Below, piece by piece: positions 27,315 to 36,649 of a stretch of DNA of 64,000 nt. Below the pieces are notes generated by a model that searched no databases, had not been told where the DNA came from, and saw only the letters and a list, made by a program, of their open reading frames with translations. The stretch comes from Burkholderia gladioli (GTDB lineage: Bacteria > Pseudomonadota > Gammaproteobacteria > Burkholderiales > Burkholderiaceae): contig NZ_CP009323.1 of the NCBI RefSeq assembly GCF_000959725.1, forward strand, positions 1,116,001 through 1,180,000, written 5' to 3'. The stretch's first letter is position 1. Each line of letters opens with the position of its first letter. A program made the translations under genes and the position numbers.

Positions 27315-28061
27315 ATGTACAAGCTCGTTCTCATCCGCCACGGCGAATCGACCTGGAACAAGGAAAACCGCTTCACCGGCTGGGTCGACGTCGACCTGAC
27401 CGAGCAAGGCAACAACGAGGCCCGCCAGGCCGGCGTCCTGCTCAAGGAAGCCGGCTACGCGTTCGACATCGCCTACACCTCGGTGCTCAAGCGCGCGATC
27501 CGCACGCTCTGGCACGTGCAGGACCAGATGGACCAGATGTACCTGCCGGTGGTGCACTCCTGGCGCCTCAACGAGCGCCACTACGGCGCGCTGTCGGGCC
27601 TCAACAAGGCCGAGACGGCCGCCAAGTTCGGCGACGAGCAGGTGCTGGTGTGGCGCCGCAGCTACGACACGCCGCCGCCGGCGCTGGAGCCGAGCGACGA
27701 GCGCGCGCCCTTCGACGACCCGCGCTACGCCAAGGTGCCGCGCGAGCAGCTGCCGCTCACCGAATGCCTGAAGGACACCGTGGCGCGCGTGCTGCCGCTG
27801 TGGAACGAGTCGATCGCGCCCGCCGTCAAGGCCGGCAAGCAGGTACTGATCGCCGCGCACGGCAACTCGCTGCGCGCGCTGATCAAGTACCTGGACGGCA
27901 TCTCGGACGAGGACATCGTCGGCCTGAACATCCCCAACGGCGTGCCGCTCGTCTACGAACTCGACGAGAACCTGAAGCCGATCCGCCATTACTACCTGGG
28001 CGACCAGGAGGCGATCGCCAAGGCCCAGGCCGCCGTCGCGCAGCAGGGCAAGGCCAAGTAA
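27315..28061 (+). CDS. gpmA: 2,3-bisphosphoglycerate-dependent phosphoglycerate mutase
   Basis: A 248-residue glycolytic enzyme. [20 protein letters not shown] carries the phosphorylated His; [17 protein letters not shown] and [16 protein letters not shown] carry the other active-site residues. It interconverts 3- and 2-phosphoglycerate. Length and motifs are standard. It is divergent from the rhodanese-grxC-secB-gpsA group. Confidence 0.97.
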   Translation: MYKLVLIRHGESTWNKENRFTGWVDVDLTEQGNNEARQAGVLLKEAGYAFDIAYTSVLKRAIRTLWHVQDQMDQMYLPVVHSWRLNERHYGALSGLNKAETAAKFGDEQVLVWRRSYDTPPPALEPSDERAPFDDPRYAKVPREQLPLTECLKDTVARVLPLWNESIAPAVKAGKQVLIAAHGNSLRALIKYLDGISDEDIVGLNIPNGVPLVYELDENLKPIRHYYLGDQEAIAKAQAAVAQQGKAK

Positions 28062-28473
28062 GCACGGCGCTCATGTCGTGCCGGCCCGGGCCTCGAGACT
28101 GGACCGGCGCGGCAGCGGCCCTTGCCATCCTCCGCCACGAACGGCTCTTGCTTGCCACCGCGCCCACGCGGCACCCTCGGTCGCGAGACGCCTACGTCCG
28201 GCGGACGAAGCGCCGGGTTCGGCTCGTCGCGGCCGGCGCCACCGCCAGCCGCGCGTCAGTTTGGCGCCAGCCGGCCGCCGCTCCCGCCTCGGCAAGCCCG
28301 CGCCGGGCATCATCGCGCGAGATCGGGCGAACCCGGCCGCGCCGCCGCTGTCGAACCCGCTTCGTCGCCGCTTTCACCCGCCACGGCGGAGCATCGGGAC
28401 GAACGGAGATATACTTGACCGTCCTCCCACCTTCACGCCATAGCCACACGCGCTTTCCGACGCACACGATCCT
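28062..28473. other. Gene-free 412-bp gap between gpmA and ctpA
   Basis: Both strands are open for stretches only because the DNA is very GC-rich. The translations are Arg/Pro/Ala-rich low-complexity sequence without family motifs or ribosome binding sites. A less GC-rich patch near 28410-28470 just before ctpA could hold its promoter, but I see no clear -35/-10 pair. No hairpin with a T-tract is obvious after gpmA. Confidence 0.5.
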
Positions 28474-30036
28474 ATGCGAATGAAATTGAAGAATATCGGC
28501 CTCGTTGCCGCGGGCCTTGCCACCGGTGTATTCGCGACGCTGCAGATTTCGGCGTCGGCCCAGCAAGCCACGATCACGACGCCGCTGCCGCTCGACCAAT
28601 TGCGGCTGTTCGCCGAGGTGTTCGGCCAGATCAAGCGCGAATACGTCGAACCCGTCGACGACAAGAAGCTGTTGACGGCCGCGATCAAGGGCATGGTGTC
28701 GAGCCTCGATCCGCACTCGTCCTACCTCGACAAGACCGACTACGAGGAACTGCAGGAACAGACCAAGGGCCGCTTCGCGGGCCTGGGCATCGAGATCTCG
28801 CAGGAAGACGGCCTGGTGAAGGTGATCTCGCCGATCGAGGACACGCCCGCGTTCCGCGCCGGCATCCGTCCCGGCGACCTGATCACCCGCATCAACGACA
28901 AGCCGGTGCGCGGCATGACGCTCGACAAGGCCGTCAAGCAGATGCGCGGCGACCCGGGCACCAAGGTCACCCTGACGATCTTCCGCAAGACCGACGACCG
29001 CACCTTCCCGGTCACCGTCACGCGCGCGATCATCAAGGTGCAGAGCGTGAAGATGAAGATGCTCGACCCGGGTTACGCCTATATCCGGATCACCAGCTTC
29101 CAGGAACGCACCACCCCCGACCTTGCCGCGCGCCTGCAGGACATCGCGCGCCAGCAGCCGAACCTGAAGGGCCTGGTGGTCGACCTGCGCAACAACGGCG
29201 GCGGCCTGCTGCAGAGCGCGGTCGGCGTGGCCGGCGCGTTCCTGCCGCCGAACTCGGTGGTGGTCTCGACCAACGGCCAGATCCCCGATTCCAAGCAGGT
29301 CTATCGCGACGACTACGACAACTACCGTCTGCCGACCTTCGATTCCGATCCGCTGAAGGGCCTGCCGGGCATCTTCAAGACCGTGCCGATGATCGTGCTG
29401 ACCAATGCCTACTCGGCCTCGGCCTCGGAAATCGTGGCCGGCGCGCTGCAGGATTCGCACCGCGCGCTGATCATGGGCAAGACCACCTTCGGCAAGGGCT
29501 CGGTGCAGACGGTGCGCCCGCTCACCGCCGACACGGCACTGCGCCTGACCACGGCCTACTACTACACGCCGAGCGGCCGCTCGATCCAGAACAAGGGCAT
29601 CGTGCCGGATATCCCGGTCGACCAGTTCGCGGACGGCGATCCCGACGACGTGCTGGTGACGCGCGAAGTGGACTACACCAACCACCTCGCGAACACCCAG
29701 GATCCGAACGAGAAGAAGGAGCTGGAGGCCCGCGAACAGCGCCGCCTCGACCAGCTGCGCATCCTCGAGGAGCAGAACGACAAGAAGACGCCGGAGCAGC
29801 GCGAGAAGGATCGCAACCGCAAGCCGGTGGAATTCGGCAGCGCCGACGACTTCATGCTGCAGCAGGCCCTGAACAAGCTGGAAGGCAAGCCGGTGCAGGA
29901 ATCGAAGTCGCTGCTCGCGGAAAGCACCTCCAAGCCGCTGACGGCGGGCGCGGCCGCGCCCTCGGCCTCCGCGCCGAAGGCCGCCACCGCGCCGGCCAAG
30001 GCCTCCTCGGCCAAGCCGGCCTCGGCGCCGAACTAA
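28474..30036 (+). CDS. ctpA: C-terminal processing peptidase (S41 family)
   Basis: A 520-residue periplasmic protease. MRMKLKNIGLVAAGLATGVF leads a signal sequence. A PDZ domain follows (about residues 95-175: GLGIEISQEDGLVKVISPIE), then the S41 core with the catalytic Ser in NAYSASASEIVAGALQ and Lys in GKTTFGKGSVQT. The last ~40 residues are an Ala/Ser/Lys-rich tail. Family members trim periplasmic and cell-wall proteins. A second ATG lies two codons on. Same direction as gpmA and moeB. Confidence 0.93.
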   Translation: MRMKLKNIGLVAAGLATGVFATLQISASAQQATITTPLPLDQLRLFAEVFGQIKREYVEPVDDKKLLTAAIKGMVSSLDPHSSYLDKTDYEELQEQTKGRFAGLGIEISQEDGLVKVISPIEDTPAFRAGIRPGDLITRINDKPVRGMTLDKAVKQMRGDPGTKVTLTIFRKTDDRTFPVTVTRAIIKVQSVKMKMLDPGYAYIRITSFQERTTPDLAARLQDIARQQPNLKGLVVDLRNNGGGLLQSAVGVAGAFLPPNSVVVSTNGQIPDSKQVYRDDYDNYRLPTFDSDPLKGLPGIFKTVPMIVLTNAYSASASEIVAGALQDSHRALIMGKTTFGKGSVQTVRPLTADTALRLTTAYYYTPSGRSIQNKGIVPDIPVDQFADGDPDDVLVTREVDYTNHLANTQDPNEKKELEAREQRRLDQLRILEEQNDKKTPEQREKDRNRKPVEFGSADDFMLQQALNKLEGKPVQESKSLLAESTSKPLTAGAAAPSASAPKAATAPAKASSAKPASAPN

Positions 30037-30180
30037 GCGGTAGCCCGCGCCCGACACGGGCCATCGCGGCAGTGCCGCGGTGGCCCGTTTCTCTTTTGGC
30101 GCGGGCTTCGGCAACCAAGGCCCGCGGAGAACGCGCCTAGAATATCGGCACGCAACCCCAGGCTTCTCCCCTTCCCCGCG

Positions 30181-30933
30181 ATGAACGACGAACAACTGCT
30201 CCGCTACTCCCGCCACATCCTGGTCGACGAGATCGGCATCGAGGCGCAGCAGCGCTTCCTCGACGCGCATGCACTGGTGATCGGCGCGGGCGGCCTCGGC
30301 TCGCCGGCGGCGATGTACCTGGCGTCCTCGGGCATCGGCGCGATCACCCTGGTCGACGCCGACACGGTCGACCTCACCAACCTGCAGCGCCAGATCCTGC
30401 ACGTCACCGAATCGGTCGGCCGCCGCAAGGTGGAATCGGGCCGCGACGCGCTCGCGCGCCTCAATCCCGAGGTGGTCGTGCATGCCGTGGCCGAGCGCGC
30501 CGATGCGGCCTGGCTCGACGCCGCCGTGCAGCGCGCCGACGTGGTGCTCGACTGCAGCGACAACTTCGCGACGCGTCACGCGATCAACCGCGCCTGCGCC
30601 GCGCACGGCGTGCCGCTCGTCTCGGGCGCGGCGCTGCGCTTCGACGGCCAGATCAGCAGCTTCGATTTCCGCGATCCGGCCTCGCCCTGCTACGCCTGCG
30701 TGTTCCCCGAGGACCAGCCCTTCGAGGAAGTGGCCTGCTCGACCATGGGCGTGTTCGCGCCGACGGTCGGCATCATCGGCGCGATGCAGGCGGCCGAGGC
30801 GCTGCGCCTGGTGGGCGGCTTCGGCGAGCCGCTGGTCGGGCGGCTGATGATGCTCGATTCGCTGCGCATGGAATGGAACACCATGCGCATCGCGCGGCAG
30901 GCCGATTGCCCGGTCTGCGGCGGCCGCCACTGA
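30181..30933 (+). CDS. moeB: MoeB/ThiF family adenylyltransferase
   Basis: A 250-residue E1-like enzyme. LVIGAGGLGSPAAMYLASSG is the nucleotide-binding loop, DLTNLQRQILHVTE contains the family Arg/Gln segment, and two Cys pairs (CYACVFPE and CPVCGG) bind structural zinc. Members adenylate the C-terminal Gly of MoaD (molybdopterin) or ThiS (thiamine). Context does not decide which, though MoeB is the common naming at this position. A strong terminator follows. Confidence 0.9.
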   Translation: MNDEQLLRYSRHILVDEIGIEAQQRFLDAHALVIGAGGLGSPAAMYLASSGIGAITLVDADTVDLTNLQRQILHVTESVGRRKVESGRDALARLNPEVVVHAVAERADAAWLDAAVQRADVVLDCSDNFATRHAINRACAAHGVPLVSGAALRFDGQISSFDFRDPASPCYACVFPEDQPFEEVACSTMGVFAPTVGIIGAMQAAEALRLVGGFGEPLVGRLMMLDSLRMEWNTMRIARQADCPVCGGRH

Positions 30934-30969
30934 AGCGCGGGCCCAAGCTCCCGTTTCCCTCGTGCCATG

Positions 30970-31008
30970 AAAAAGGCGGTGCATCCGAACCGGATGCACC
31001 GCCTTTTT
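30970..31008. terminator. Strong bidirectional rho-independent terminator
   Basis: Perfect 18-bp stem (30970-30987 with 30991-31008) and a 3-nt loop. The arms begin with AAAAA and end with TTTTT, so it has a U-run in both directions. It separates convergent moeB (+) and ptsI (-) and should terminate both. Confidence 0.93.
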
Positions 31009-31031
31009 CGTTTCCTCCCGCCAGAGGCTGC

Positions 31032-32804
31032 TCAGGCCGCCAAATCCGCCTTCGGCTCGGCCGCCGCGAGCTGCTTGAGCGCGAGCTGCACGTCCTCGGG
31101 CTCGTAGGAGGCGAGCACGTCGGCGGTCGGCTTCTCGATCGCCTTCAGGTGCGCGCGCAGGATCTCCTGCTTGACCACCAGCAGCTGGCTCGGGTGCATC
31201 GAGAACTCGGTGAGCCCCATGCCGAGCAGCAGGCGCGTCATCGCCGGATCGCCCGCCATCTCCCCGCATACCGACGCCGGCACGCCGGCGCGCTTCGCCT
31301 CGCGCAGCGTGTAGGCGATCAGGTGCAACACGGCCGGATGCAGCGGATCGTAGAGATGCGCGACGGCATTGTCGGCGCGATCGATCGCCAGCGTGTACTG
31401 GATCAGGTCGTTGGTGCCGATCGAGAGGAAATCGACGCGCTTGAGGAACAGCGGCAGCGCGATCGCGGCCGCCGGGATCTCGATCATCGCGCCCACGCGC
31501 ACGTTCGGATCGTAGGCGAGGCCCGCATCGTCGAGCTGGCGCTTGGCCTCGCGGATCAGGTCCAGGGTCTGGTCGATCTCCTGCGCGTGCGCGAGCATCG
31601 GCACCAGGATCTTGACCGGCCCCACCGCCGAGGCGCGCAGGATCGCGCGCAGCTGGGTGAGGAACATCTGCGGTTCGGACAGGCTCCAGCGGATCGCACG
31701 CAGGCCCAGCGCCGGGTTCGGCGCGGTCTCGTAACCCTCCTCGAGCGCCTCGAGCGGCTTGTCGGCGCCCACGTCGATGGTGCGGATCGTCACCGGCTTG
31801 CCGTTCATCAGCTCGACCGCGCGCCGGTAGGCGCGGAACTGCTCCTCCTCCTCGGCCAGCGCGTTCGCGTCGTTCATGAACAGGAACTCGGTGCGGAACA
31901 GGCCAACGCCCACCGCGCCCGCCTCGACCGCCGTCTTGGCGTCGTCCGGCAGCTCGATATTGGCCATCAGGTCGATCTGGGTGCCGCACAGGGTCTGGGT
32001 CGGCGAGAACTTCAGGCGCTGCAGCTTGCGCTGCTCGAGCGCCATCTCCGACTGCCGGTACGAATACTCCTCGAGTACGATCGGCGCGGGATCGACGATC
32101 ACGATGCCCCGGTCGCCGTCGACGATGATCAGGTCGTTCTGGCGGATCAGCGCGCTGGCGTGCTGCACCCCGACCGAAGCCGGGATGCCGAGGCTGCGCG
32201 CCACGATCGCGGTATGCGAGGTGCGCCCGCCCAGGTCGGTGACGAAGGCGCGGAAGGCCTGGTTCTTGAACTGCATCATGTCGGCCGGCGCGATGTCGTG
32301 CGCGACCACGATCATGTCGTCCTTGCCGCCGGCCGCGCCGCCCAGCGCCTGCGAGGCCGAGGGCGCGCCGGCCAGCGCCTTCAGCACGCGCTCGACCACC
32401 TGCTCGATGTCGGCCTTGCGCTCGCGCAGGTACTCGTCCTCGATGTCGTCGAAATGGCCGCTGATCACGTCGAGCTGCTCGGTCAGCGCCCACTCGGCGT
32501 TGTAGCGGCGCACCCGGATCAGGTCGACGGTTTCCTGCACCAGCATCGCGTCGTTGAGGATCATCGAATGCACGTCGATGAAGGCCGCCACCTCGCTCGG
32601 CGTGTCCTCGGTGAGATCGGCGCGCAGCGCGTCGAGCTCGCCGCGCACGGCCAGCAGCGCGGCGCGCAGCCGCTCGATCTCGGCCTCGAGCTGCTGCGCC
32701 TCGACGAGGTAATGGGCGACGTCGAGCGCCGCCGGCGCGATCAGATACGCGCGACCGATCGCGATACCTCTCGAAACGGGAATTCCCTGCAGCGTGAAGG
32801 ACAC
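31032..32804 (-). CDS. ptsI: PTS enzyme I (phosphoenolpyruvate-protein phosphotransferase)
   Basis: A 590-residue enzyme. The phosphorylated His is in GGRTSHTAIVARSLGIPA. The C-terminal PEP-binding barrel includes FLSIGTNDLIQYTLAIDRAD and SVCGEMAGDP with the active-site Cys. I chose GTG at 32804 (MSFTLQGIPVSRG) because AGGAGG lies 5 bp upstream; the GTG two codons earlier overlaps that ribosome binding site. It passes phosphate from PEP to HPr. It lies downstream of IIA-Man and ptsH, separated by a hairpin and probably its own promoter. Confidence 0.96.
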   Translation of the reverse strand: MSFTLQGIPVSRGIAIGRAYLIAPAALDVAHYLVEAQQLEAEIERLRAALLAVRGELDALRADLTEDTPSEVAAFIDVHSMILNDAMLVQETVDLIRVRRYNAEWALTEQLDVISGHFDDIEDEYLRERKADIEQVVERVLKALAGAPSASQALGGAAGGKDDMIVVAHDIAPADMMQFKNQAFRAFVTDLGGRTSHTAIVARSLGIPASVGVQHASALIRQNDLIIVDGDRGIVIVDPAPIVLEEYSYRQSEMALEQRKLQRLKFSPTQTLCGTQIDLMANIELPDDAKTAVEAGAVGVGLFRTEFLFMNDANALAEEEEQFRAYRRAVELMNGKPVTIRTIDVGADKPLEALEEGYETAPNPALGLRAIRWSLSEPQMFLTQLRAILRASAVGPVKILVPMLAHAQEIDQTLDLIREAKRQLDDAGLAYDPNVRVGAMIEIPAAAIALPLFLKRVDFLSIGTNDLIQYTLAIDRADNAVAHLYDPLHPAVLHLIAYTLREAKRAGVPASVCGEMAGDPAMTRLLLGMGLTEFSMHPSQLLVVKQEILRAHLKAIEKPTADVLASYEPEDVQLALKQLAAAEPKADLAA

Positions 32805-32871
32805 GCGCACCTCCTGTCAGTCCGATCATGCGCAGCCCGCCGCCGCGCTGCGCCTATGACCCCGATTCGCG

Positions 32872-32900
32872 ATTATAAATTCCGCGAACCCCGCGTGACA
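32872..32900 (-). promoter_or_regulatory. Candidate internal promoter for ptsI
   Basis: On the minus strand TGTCAC (32895-32900) and TATAAT (32872-32877) are 17 bp apart. It lies between the ptsH terminator and the ptsI start. The -10 is consensus and the -35 is weak. Confidence 0.5.
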
Positions 32901-32948
32901 GCATGCGTCGCAGCATCGGCGGGCAATGATCTGTTGTCTGAATAAACG

Positions 32949-32982
32949 CGAATGCCGCGTGAACTTCTTCACGCGGCATTCG
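32949..32982 (-). terminator. Hairpin between ptsH and ptsI
   Basis: Perfect 15-bp stem (arms 32949-32963 and 32968-32982) with a 4-nt loop, followed on the minus strand by CGTTTATT. It lies 28 bp after the ptsH stop and could terminate or attenuate transcription before ptsI. Confidence 0.75.
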
Positions 32983-33010
32983 GGGCAAGACGGGACCGTG
33001 ATGTAAAGGC

Positions 33011-33280
33011 TTACTGGCCTTCGCCGAACTTGTCGGCGATCAGCGCGAGCAAGGCATCCATCGCTTCCTTCTCGTCGGCGCCCTCGGTCTCGATGGTCAC
33101 CGTGCTGCCGATGCCGGCCGCCAGCATCATCACGCCCATGATGCTCTTGGCGTTGATGCGCCGGCCGTTGCGGGTCATCCAGACTTCCGACTGGAAGTTG
33201 CCGGCGAGCTGGGTCAGCTTGGCGGACGCGCGAGCATGCAGCCCCAATTTATTGACGATGGTCGTTTCTTGCTGAAGCAT
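33011..33280 (-). CDS. ptsH: Phosphocarrier protein HPr
   Basis: An 89-residue HPr. The phosphorylated His is in KLGLHARASAKLTQLAG and the conserved Ser region is NAKSIMGVMMLAAGIGSTV. It carries phosphate from enzyme I to IIA proteins. The ATG at MLQQETTIV is used; in-frame codons upstream are not family sequence. It lies between the IIA-Man gene and ptsI, the order found in betaproteobacteria that use this incomplete PTS for regulation. Confidence 0.95.
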   Translation of the reverse strand: MLQQETTIVNKLGLHARASAKLTQLAGNFQSEVWMTRNGRRINAKSIMGVMMLAAGIGSTVTIETEGADEKEAMDALLALIADKFGEGQ

Positions 33281-33361
33281 GGTGTTCCGTTCAGGTAGGG
33301 ACAACCGGCGCCCCCGCGCCGGCGGAAGAAGGACGGCCGCTCGCGCCGGGCGAGCGGCCGC

Positions 33362-33832
33362 TCAATGCGTTTCGGTCTGCGGCTTGGGCTCGGGCGGAAT
33401 CGGCGCGCACTCGCCGCAGCCGAGGCCCGGGCGCGGCGGCGGCGTGCCGGCCGCGACCTCGTGGATGCCCTTGGTCGAACCGGCCAGCGCCTTCTCGACC
33501 AGCGTGTCGATCGGGGTGGTGCGATAGCAGACCGAGCGCACCAGCATCGGCAGGTTGACGCCGGCCAGCACGCGCACACCGTCGAGCTTGGCGAGCTGGC
33601 CGGCGATATTGGCCGGCGTGGCGCCGTACATGTCGGTCAGCACGAGCACGCCGTTTTCCTCGCGCAGCCGCGCGATCTCCGAGTGGGCGTAAGCCATCAC
33701 CTGGGCCGGATCGTTATCCGCGAGTACGTCGATGGCGCCGATGCGCGCCGGCAGGCCGCCGTAGATGTGGGAGATGCACTCCCGCAACGCGGTGGCCAGC
33801 GGAGCATGAGCAATGATCAGGATGCCTGCCAT
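33362..33832 (-). CDS. PTS IIA component, mannose family
   Basis: A 156-residue EIIA-Man domain protein. MAGILIIAHAPLATALRECI contains the phosphorylated His (IIAHAPLA), and GVLVLTDMYGATPANIAGQLA is the second family block. The last ~30 residues are Pro-rich (TPPPRPGLGCGECAP). No IIB, IIC or IID genes are visible, so a regulatory role is more likely than sugar uptake. A GC-rich hairpin without a T-tract lies between it and ptsH (33333-33361). Confidence 0.9.
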   Translation of the reverse strand: MAGILIIAHAPLATALRECISHIYGGLPARIGAIDVLADNDPAQVMAYAHSEIARLREENGVLVLTDMYGATPANIAGQLAKLDGVRVLAGVNLPMLVRSVCYRTTPIDTLVEKALAGSTKGIHEVAAGTPPPRPGLGCGECAPIPPEPKPQTETH

Positions 33833-34006
33833 GTCAACCTTGCAACAATGTCGGCCCGACCGCCGGACCGGATGCCAGGAATAAACCTACCGGGCGAACG
33901 GGCATTGTAGCAGGCCGGTTTCGGGGCCAGTCCACATCGTGGGCCGGCCGCGCTGCCGATCCGGCGGCGGGGGACCTGCGCGGCCGCCGCCGGTGCAAAG
34001 CTTCAA

Positions 34007-34963
34007 TCAGCCGACCGCGCGCTCCAGCGCGTCGACGAACATCGCCGCCACGTCGAAGCCGGTCTGCTCCATGATCTCGCGGAAGCAGGTCGGGCTGGTC
34101 ACGTTGACCTCGGTGAGCCAGTCGCCGATCGCGTCGAGCCCGACCAGCAGCAGGCCGCGCGCGGCCAGCACCGGCCCGAGCGCGGCGGCGATCTCGCGAT
34201 CGCGCTCGGTGAGCGGCTGGGCCACGCCCACGCCGCCGGCGGCCAGGTTGCCGCGCACCTCGTTGCCTTGCGGGATCCGCGCCAGCGAATACGGCACCGG
34301 CTCGCCGCCGATCAGCAGGATGCGCTTGTCGCCCGCCTTGATCTCGGGAATGAACTTCTGGATCATCAGCGAGCGGCGGCCGTCCTCACCGAGCATCTCG
34401 ACGATCGAACCCAGGTTCATGCCGTCGGCCTTGACGCGGAACACGCCCATCCCGCCCATGCCGTCGAGCGGCTTGACGATCACGTCGCCGTGTTCGGCGT
34501 GGAAGGCACGCAGCCGCGCCACGTCGCGCGTGACCAGGGTCGGCGCCACGAACTGCGGGAATTCGCCGATCGCGAGCTTCTCCGAATGATCGCGGATCGC
34601 CTGCGGGCGATTGACGATCCTCGCCCCGGCGCGCTCGGCCATCTCCAGCAGCCAGGTGGAGGTCACGTACTCCATGTCGAAGGGCGGATCCTTGCGCATC
34701 AGCACCGCGCCGAAGGACGTCAGCGCGCGCGACTCGGCCGCGCCGGCCTCGAACCAGGTGTCGCGATGGAGGTCCGCCGTGTCGCCGACGATCGTCACGC
34801 GCCGCACGTCGGCCTCCACCGAGCTGCCGGTCCAGGCCAGCTGCTGCGGCTCGCAGGCATGGATCGTGTGCCCGCGCCGCGCCGCCTCGGCCATCATCGC
34901 GTAGGTCGAATCCTTGTAGATCCGGAAACGATCGAGCGGGTCGGCGATAAAGAGAATGTCCAT
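34007..34963 (-). CDS. gshB: Glutathione synthetase
   Basis: A 318-residue ATP-grasp enzyme adding Gly to gamma-glutamylcysteine. MDILFIADPLDRFRIYKDST is the standard start; RKDPPFDMEYVTSTWLLE, DVIVKPLDGMGGMGVFRV and EVNVTSPTCFREI are the family motifs for ATP and magnesium binding. It lies 62 bp after gshA in the same direction, so both steps of glutathione synthesis are adjacent. Confidence 0.97.
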   Translation of the reverse strand: MDILFIADPLDRFRIYKDSTYAMMAEAARRGHTIHACEPQQLAWTGSSVEADVRRVTIVGDTADLHRDTWFEAGAAESRALTSFGAVLMRKDPPFDMEYVTSTWLLEMAERAGARIVNRPQAIRDHSEKLAIGEFPQFVAPTLVTRDVARLRAFHAEHGDVIVKPLDGMGGMGVFRVKADGMNLGSIVEMLGEDGRRSLMIQKFIPEIKAGDKRILLIGGEPVPYSLARIPQGNEVRGNLAAGGVGVAQPLTERDREIAAALGPVLAARGLLLVGLDAIGDWLTEVNVTSPTCFREIMEQTGFDVAAMFVDALERAVG

Positions 34964-35025
34964 GCGGGTCCTGGTGATGGCTGGCTGAGTGTCGTGCTGT
35001 CTTGATCTCGCGCGGGCGGGCCCGC

Positions 35026-36315
35026 TCAGACCTGGATCGCCTCGGGATCGGTCTTCTCGAGCTCGATCGAGGAGGCGAGCAGGCCGAGCCGGCCGACCAC
35101 GCCATACATGTAGAAGCGGTTCGGCGGCGCGGCGCCCGGCTTGGCGTGCGCGTCCGGCAGGGCGGTGTGCTCGAAGCCGAGCGGCACGTAGTGCATGCCC
35201 GGCGCGTTGAGGTTCTGGTCGCGTTCGCGCGCCGAGTGGGTGCGGTAGAAGCCGCCCACCACGTAGCGGTCGATCATGTACACCACCGGCTCGGCCACGT
35301 CGTCGCCGATCCGCTCGAAGGTATACACGCCTTCCTGCACGATCACGTCGCTGACCGGCAGCCCGGCCTTGGTCTCGGACATCTGGGCGCGCTCGAGCTT
35401 GGTCATGCCGCCGATCTCGGAAGCATCGTGCACGGTCATCACGCCGCGGCCCGCGGTGCCCGCGTCGGCCTTCACCACCACGTAGGGCTTCTCGCTGATG
35501 CCGTATTCGCGATACTTGCGCGCGATCTTCTTGAGCACCGCGTCGATCGCGTCGGCCAGCGCCTCGCCGCCGTTGCCGGCCTGCCAGTCGATGCCGCCCA
35601 CGTGGGCGAAATAGGGATTCACCATCCAGGGATCGACGCCGACCATCTTCGCGAACTTCTTGGCCACGTCGTCGTAGCAGGCGAAGTGGGTCGACTTGCG
35701 ACGCACCGCCCAGCCCGCGTGCAGCGGCGGCAGCAGGTACTGCTCGTGCAGGTTCTCCAGCACGTCCGGAATCCCGCCCGACAGGTCGTTGTTGAGCAGG
35801 ATCGAGCAGGGATCGAAGTTCTTCAGGCCCAGGCGGCGCTGCGAGCGCTCGAGCGGCTCGAGCACGATCTTCTGGCCATCGGCGAGCGTGATCGGCGTGA
35901 CATCGGTCACGCTCGGGTCGAGCGAGCCGAAACGCACGTTGAGCCCGGCCTGGCGCATGATGGTGGCCAGCCGCGCGACGTTCTCGAGATAGAAGGCATT
36001 GCGCGTGGGCAGCTCCGGGATGACGAGCAATCCTTTCGCATCCGGGCAAATTTTTTCAATCGCGGCCATCGCCGCCTGCACGGCGAGCGGCAGCACTTCC
36101 GGCGGCAGATTGTTGAAACTGCCGGGAAACAGATTGGCATCGACAGGCGCGAGCTTGAAGCCGGCGTTACGCAGGTCGACCGAACAATAGAACGGCGGCG
36201 TGTGTTCCTGCCACTCGAGGCGGAACCAGCGTTCGATCGCCGGCGTCGCGTCGAGGATTTTCCGCTCCAGCTCGAGCAGCGGACCGTTTAACGCCGTAAC
36301 GAGGTGGGGAACCAT
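35026..36315 (-). CDS. gshA: Glutamate-cysteine ligase, proteobacterial ATP-grasp type
   Basis: A 429-residue enzyme of the proteobacterial-type gshA family, not the E. coli GshA fold. Visible ATP-grasp segments are YVVVKADAGTAGRGVMTVHDASE and VIVQEGVYTFERIGDDVAEPVVYMIDRYVVGGFYRTH. It joins Glu and Cys in the first step of glutathione synthesis. It heads a run gshA-gshB-IIA-ptsH-ptsI on the minus strand. Confidence 0.93.
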   Translation of the reverse strand: MVPHLVTALNGPLLELERKILDATPAIERWFRLEWQEHTPPFYCSVDLRNAGFKLAPVDANLFPGSFNNLPPEVLPLAVQAAMAAIEKICPDAKGLLVIPELPTRNAFYLENVARLATIMRQAGLNVRFGSLDPSVTDVTPITLADGQKIVLEPLERSQRRLGLKNFDPCSILLNNDLSGGIPDVLENLHEQYLLPPLHAGWAVRRKSTHFACYDDVAKKFAKMVGVDPWMVNPYFAHVGGIDWQAGNGGEALADAIDAVLKKIARKYREYGISEKPYVVVKADAGTAGRGVMTVHDASEIGGMTKLERAQMSETKAGLPVSDVIVQEGVYTFERIGDDVAEPVVYMIDRYVVGGFYRTHSARERDQNLNAPGMHYVPLGFEHTALPDAHAKPGAAPPNRFYMYGVVGRLGLLASSIELEKTDPEAIQV

Positions 36316-36524
36316 GAATCACTCGCGAACAGGAGAAAAAAGATTGTAGAGCAATTACCCTGCCCATTTGGGGATTGTTCCCGGCTTCGCAAGGAAACAC
36401 CGTATCTTTTTCTCGCTATTGACCCGATAGCCGAAAGGGTTATCCCGGCACGGGATCGCGCGATTCACGACAGGGACATGACCGGCAGATAGGGCCGGCG
36501 CCGTCCCTTCAAAACACCCGGTCG

Positions 36525-36550
36525 AAAAAAAACCCGCCGGGAAGGCGGGC
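36525..36550 (-). terminator. Rho-independent terminator after amtB
   Basis: On the minus strand CCCGCC and GGCGGG arms with a short loop (36533-36549) are followed by an eight-T run (36525-36532). It ends the glnK-amtB transcript. The rest of the 334-bp gap between amtB and gshA (36316-36649) shows no gene. Confidence 0.9.
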
Positions 36551-36649
36551 CGAAGTCGCTGCGCTCATTCTTTCGATCGGGCGGCGCACCGTCCGGCGCC
36601 GCCGCCCGGGCCCCGGGACCTGAGGTCCTCGGGGCCTTCCATCCGATCA

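Noticed and set aside
28062..28473. A gene lost or hidden between gpmA and ctpA
   Set aside because: No translation in any frame shows recognisable domain sequence; I can only call it a gap.
28192..32829. A minus-strand frame open for about 4.6 kb across ctpA, moeB and into the ptsI region
   Set aside because: It is antisense to two well-supported genes, its translation is Arg/Gly/Asp-rich without family motifs, and such frames are common in very GC-rich DNA.
30873..32945. A long plus-strand open frame antisense to ptsI
   Set aside because: ptsI is certain on the other strand; the frame crosses the bidirectional terminator and shows only low-complexity sequence.
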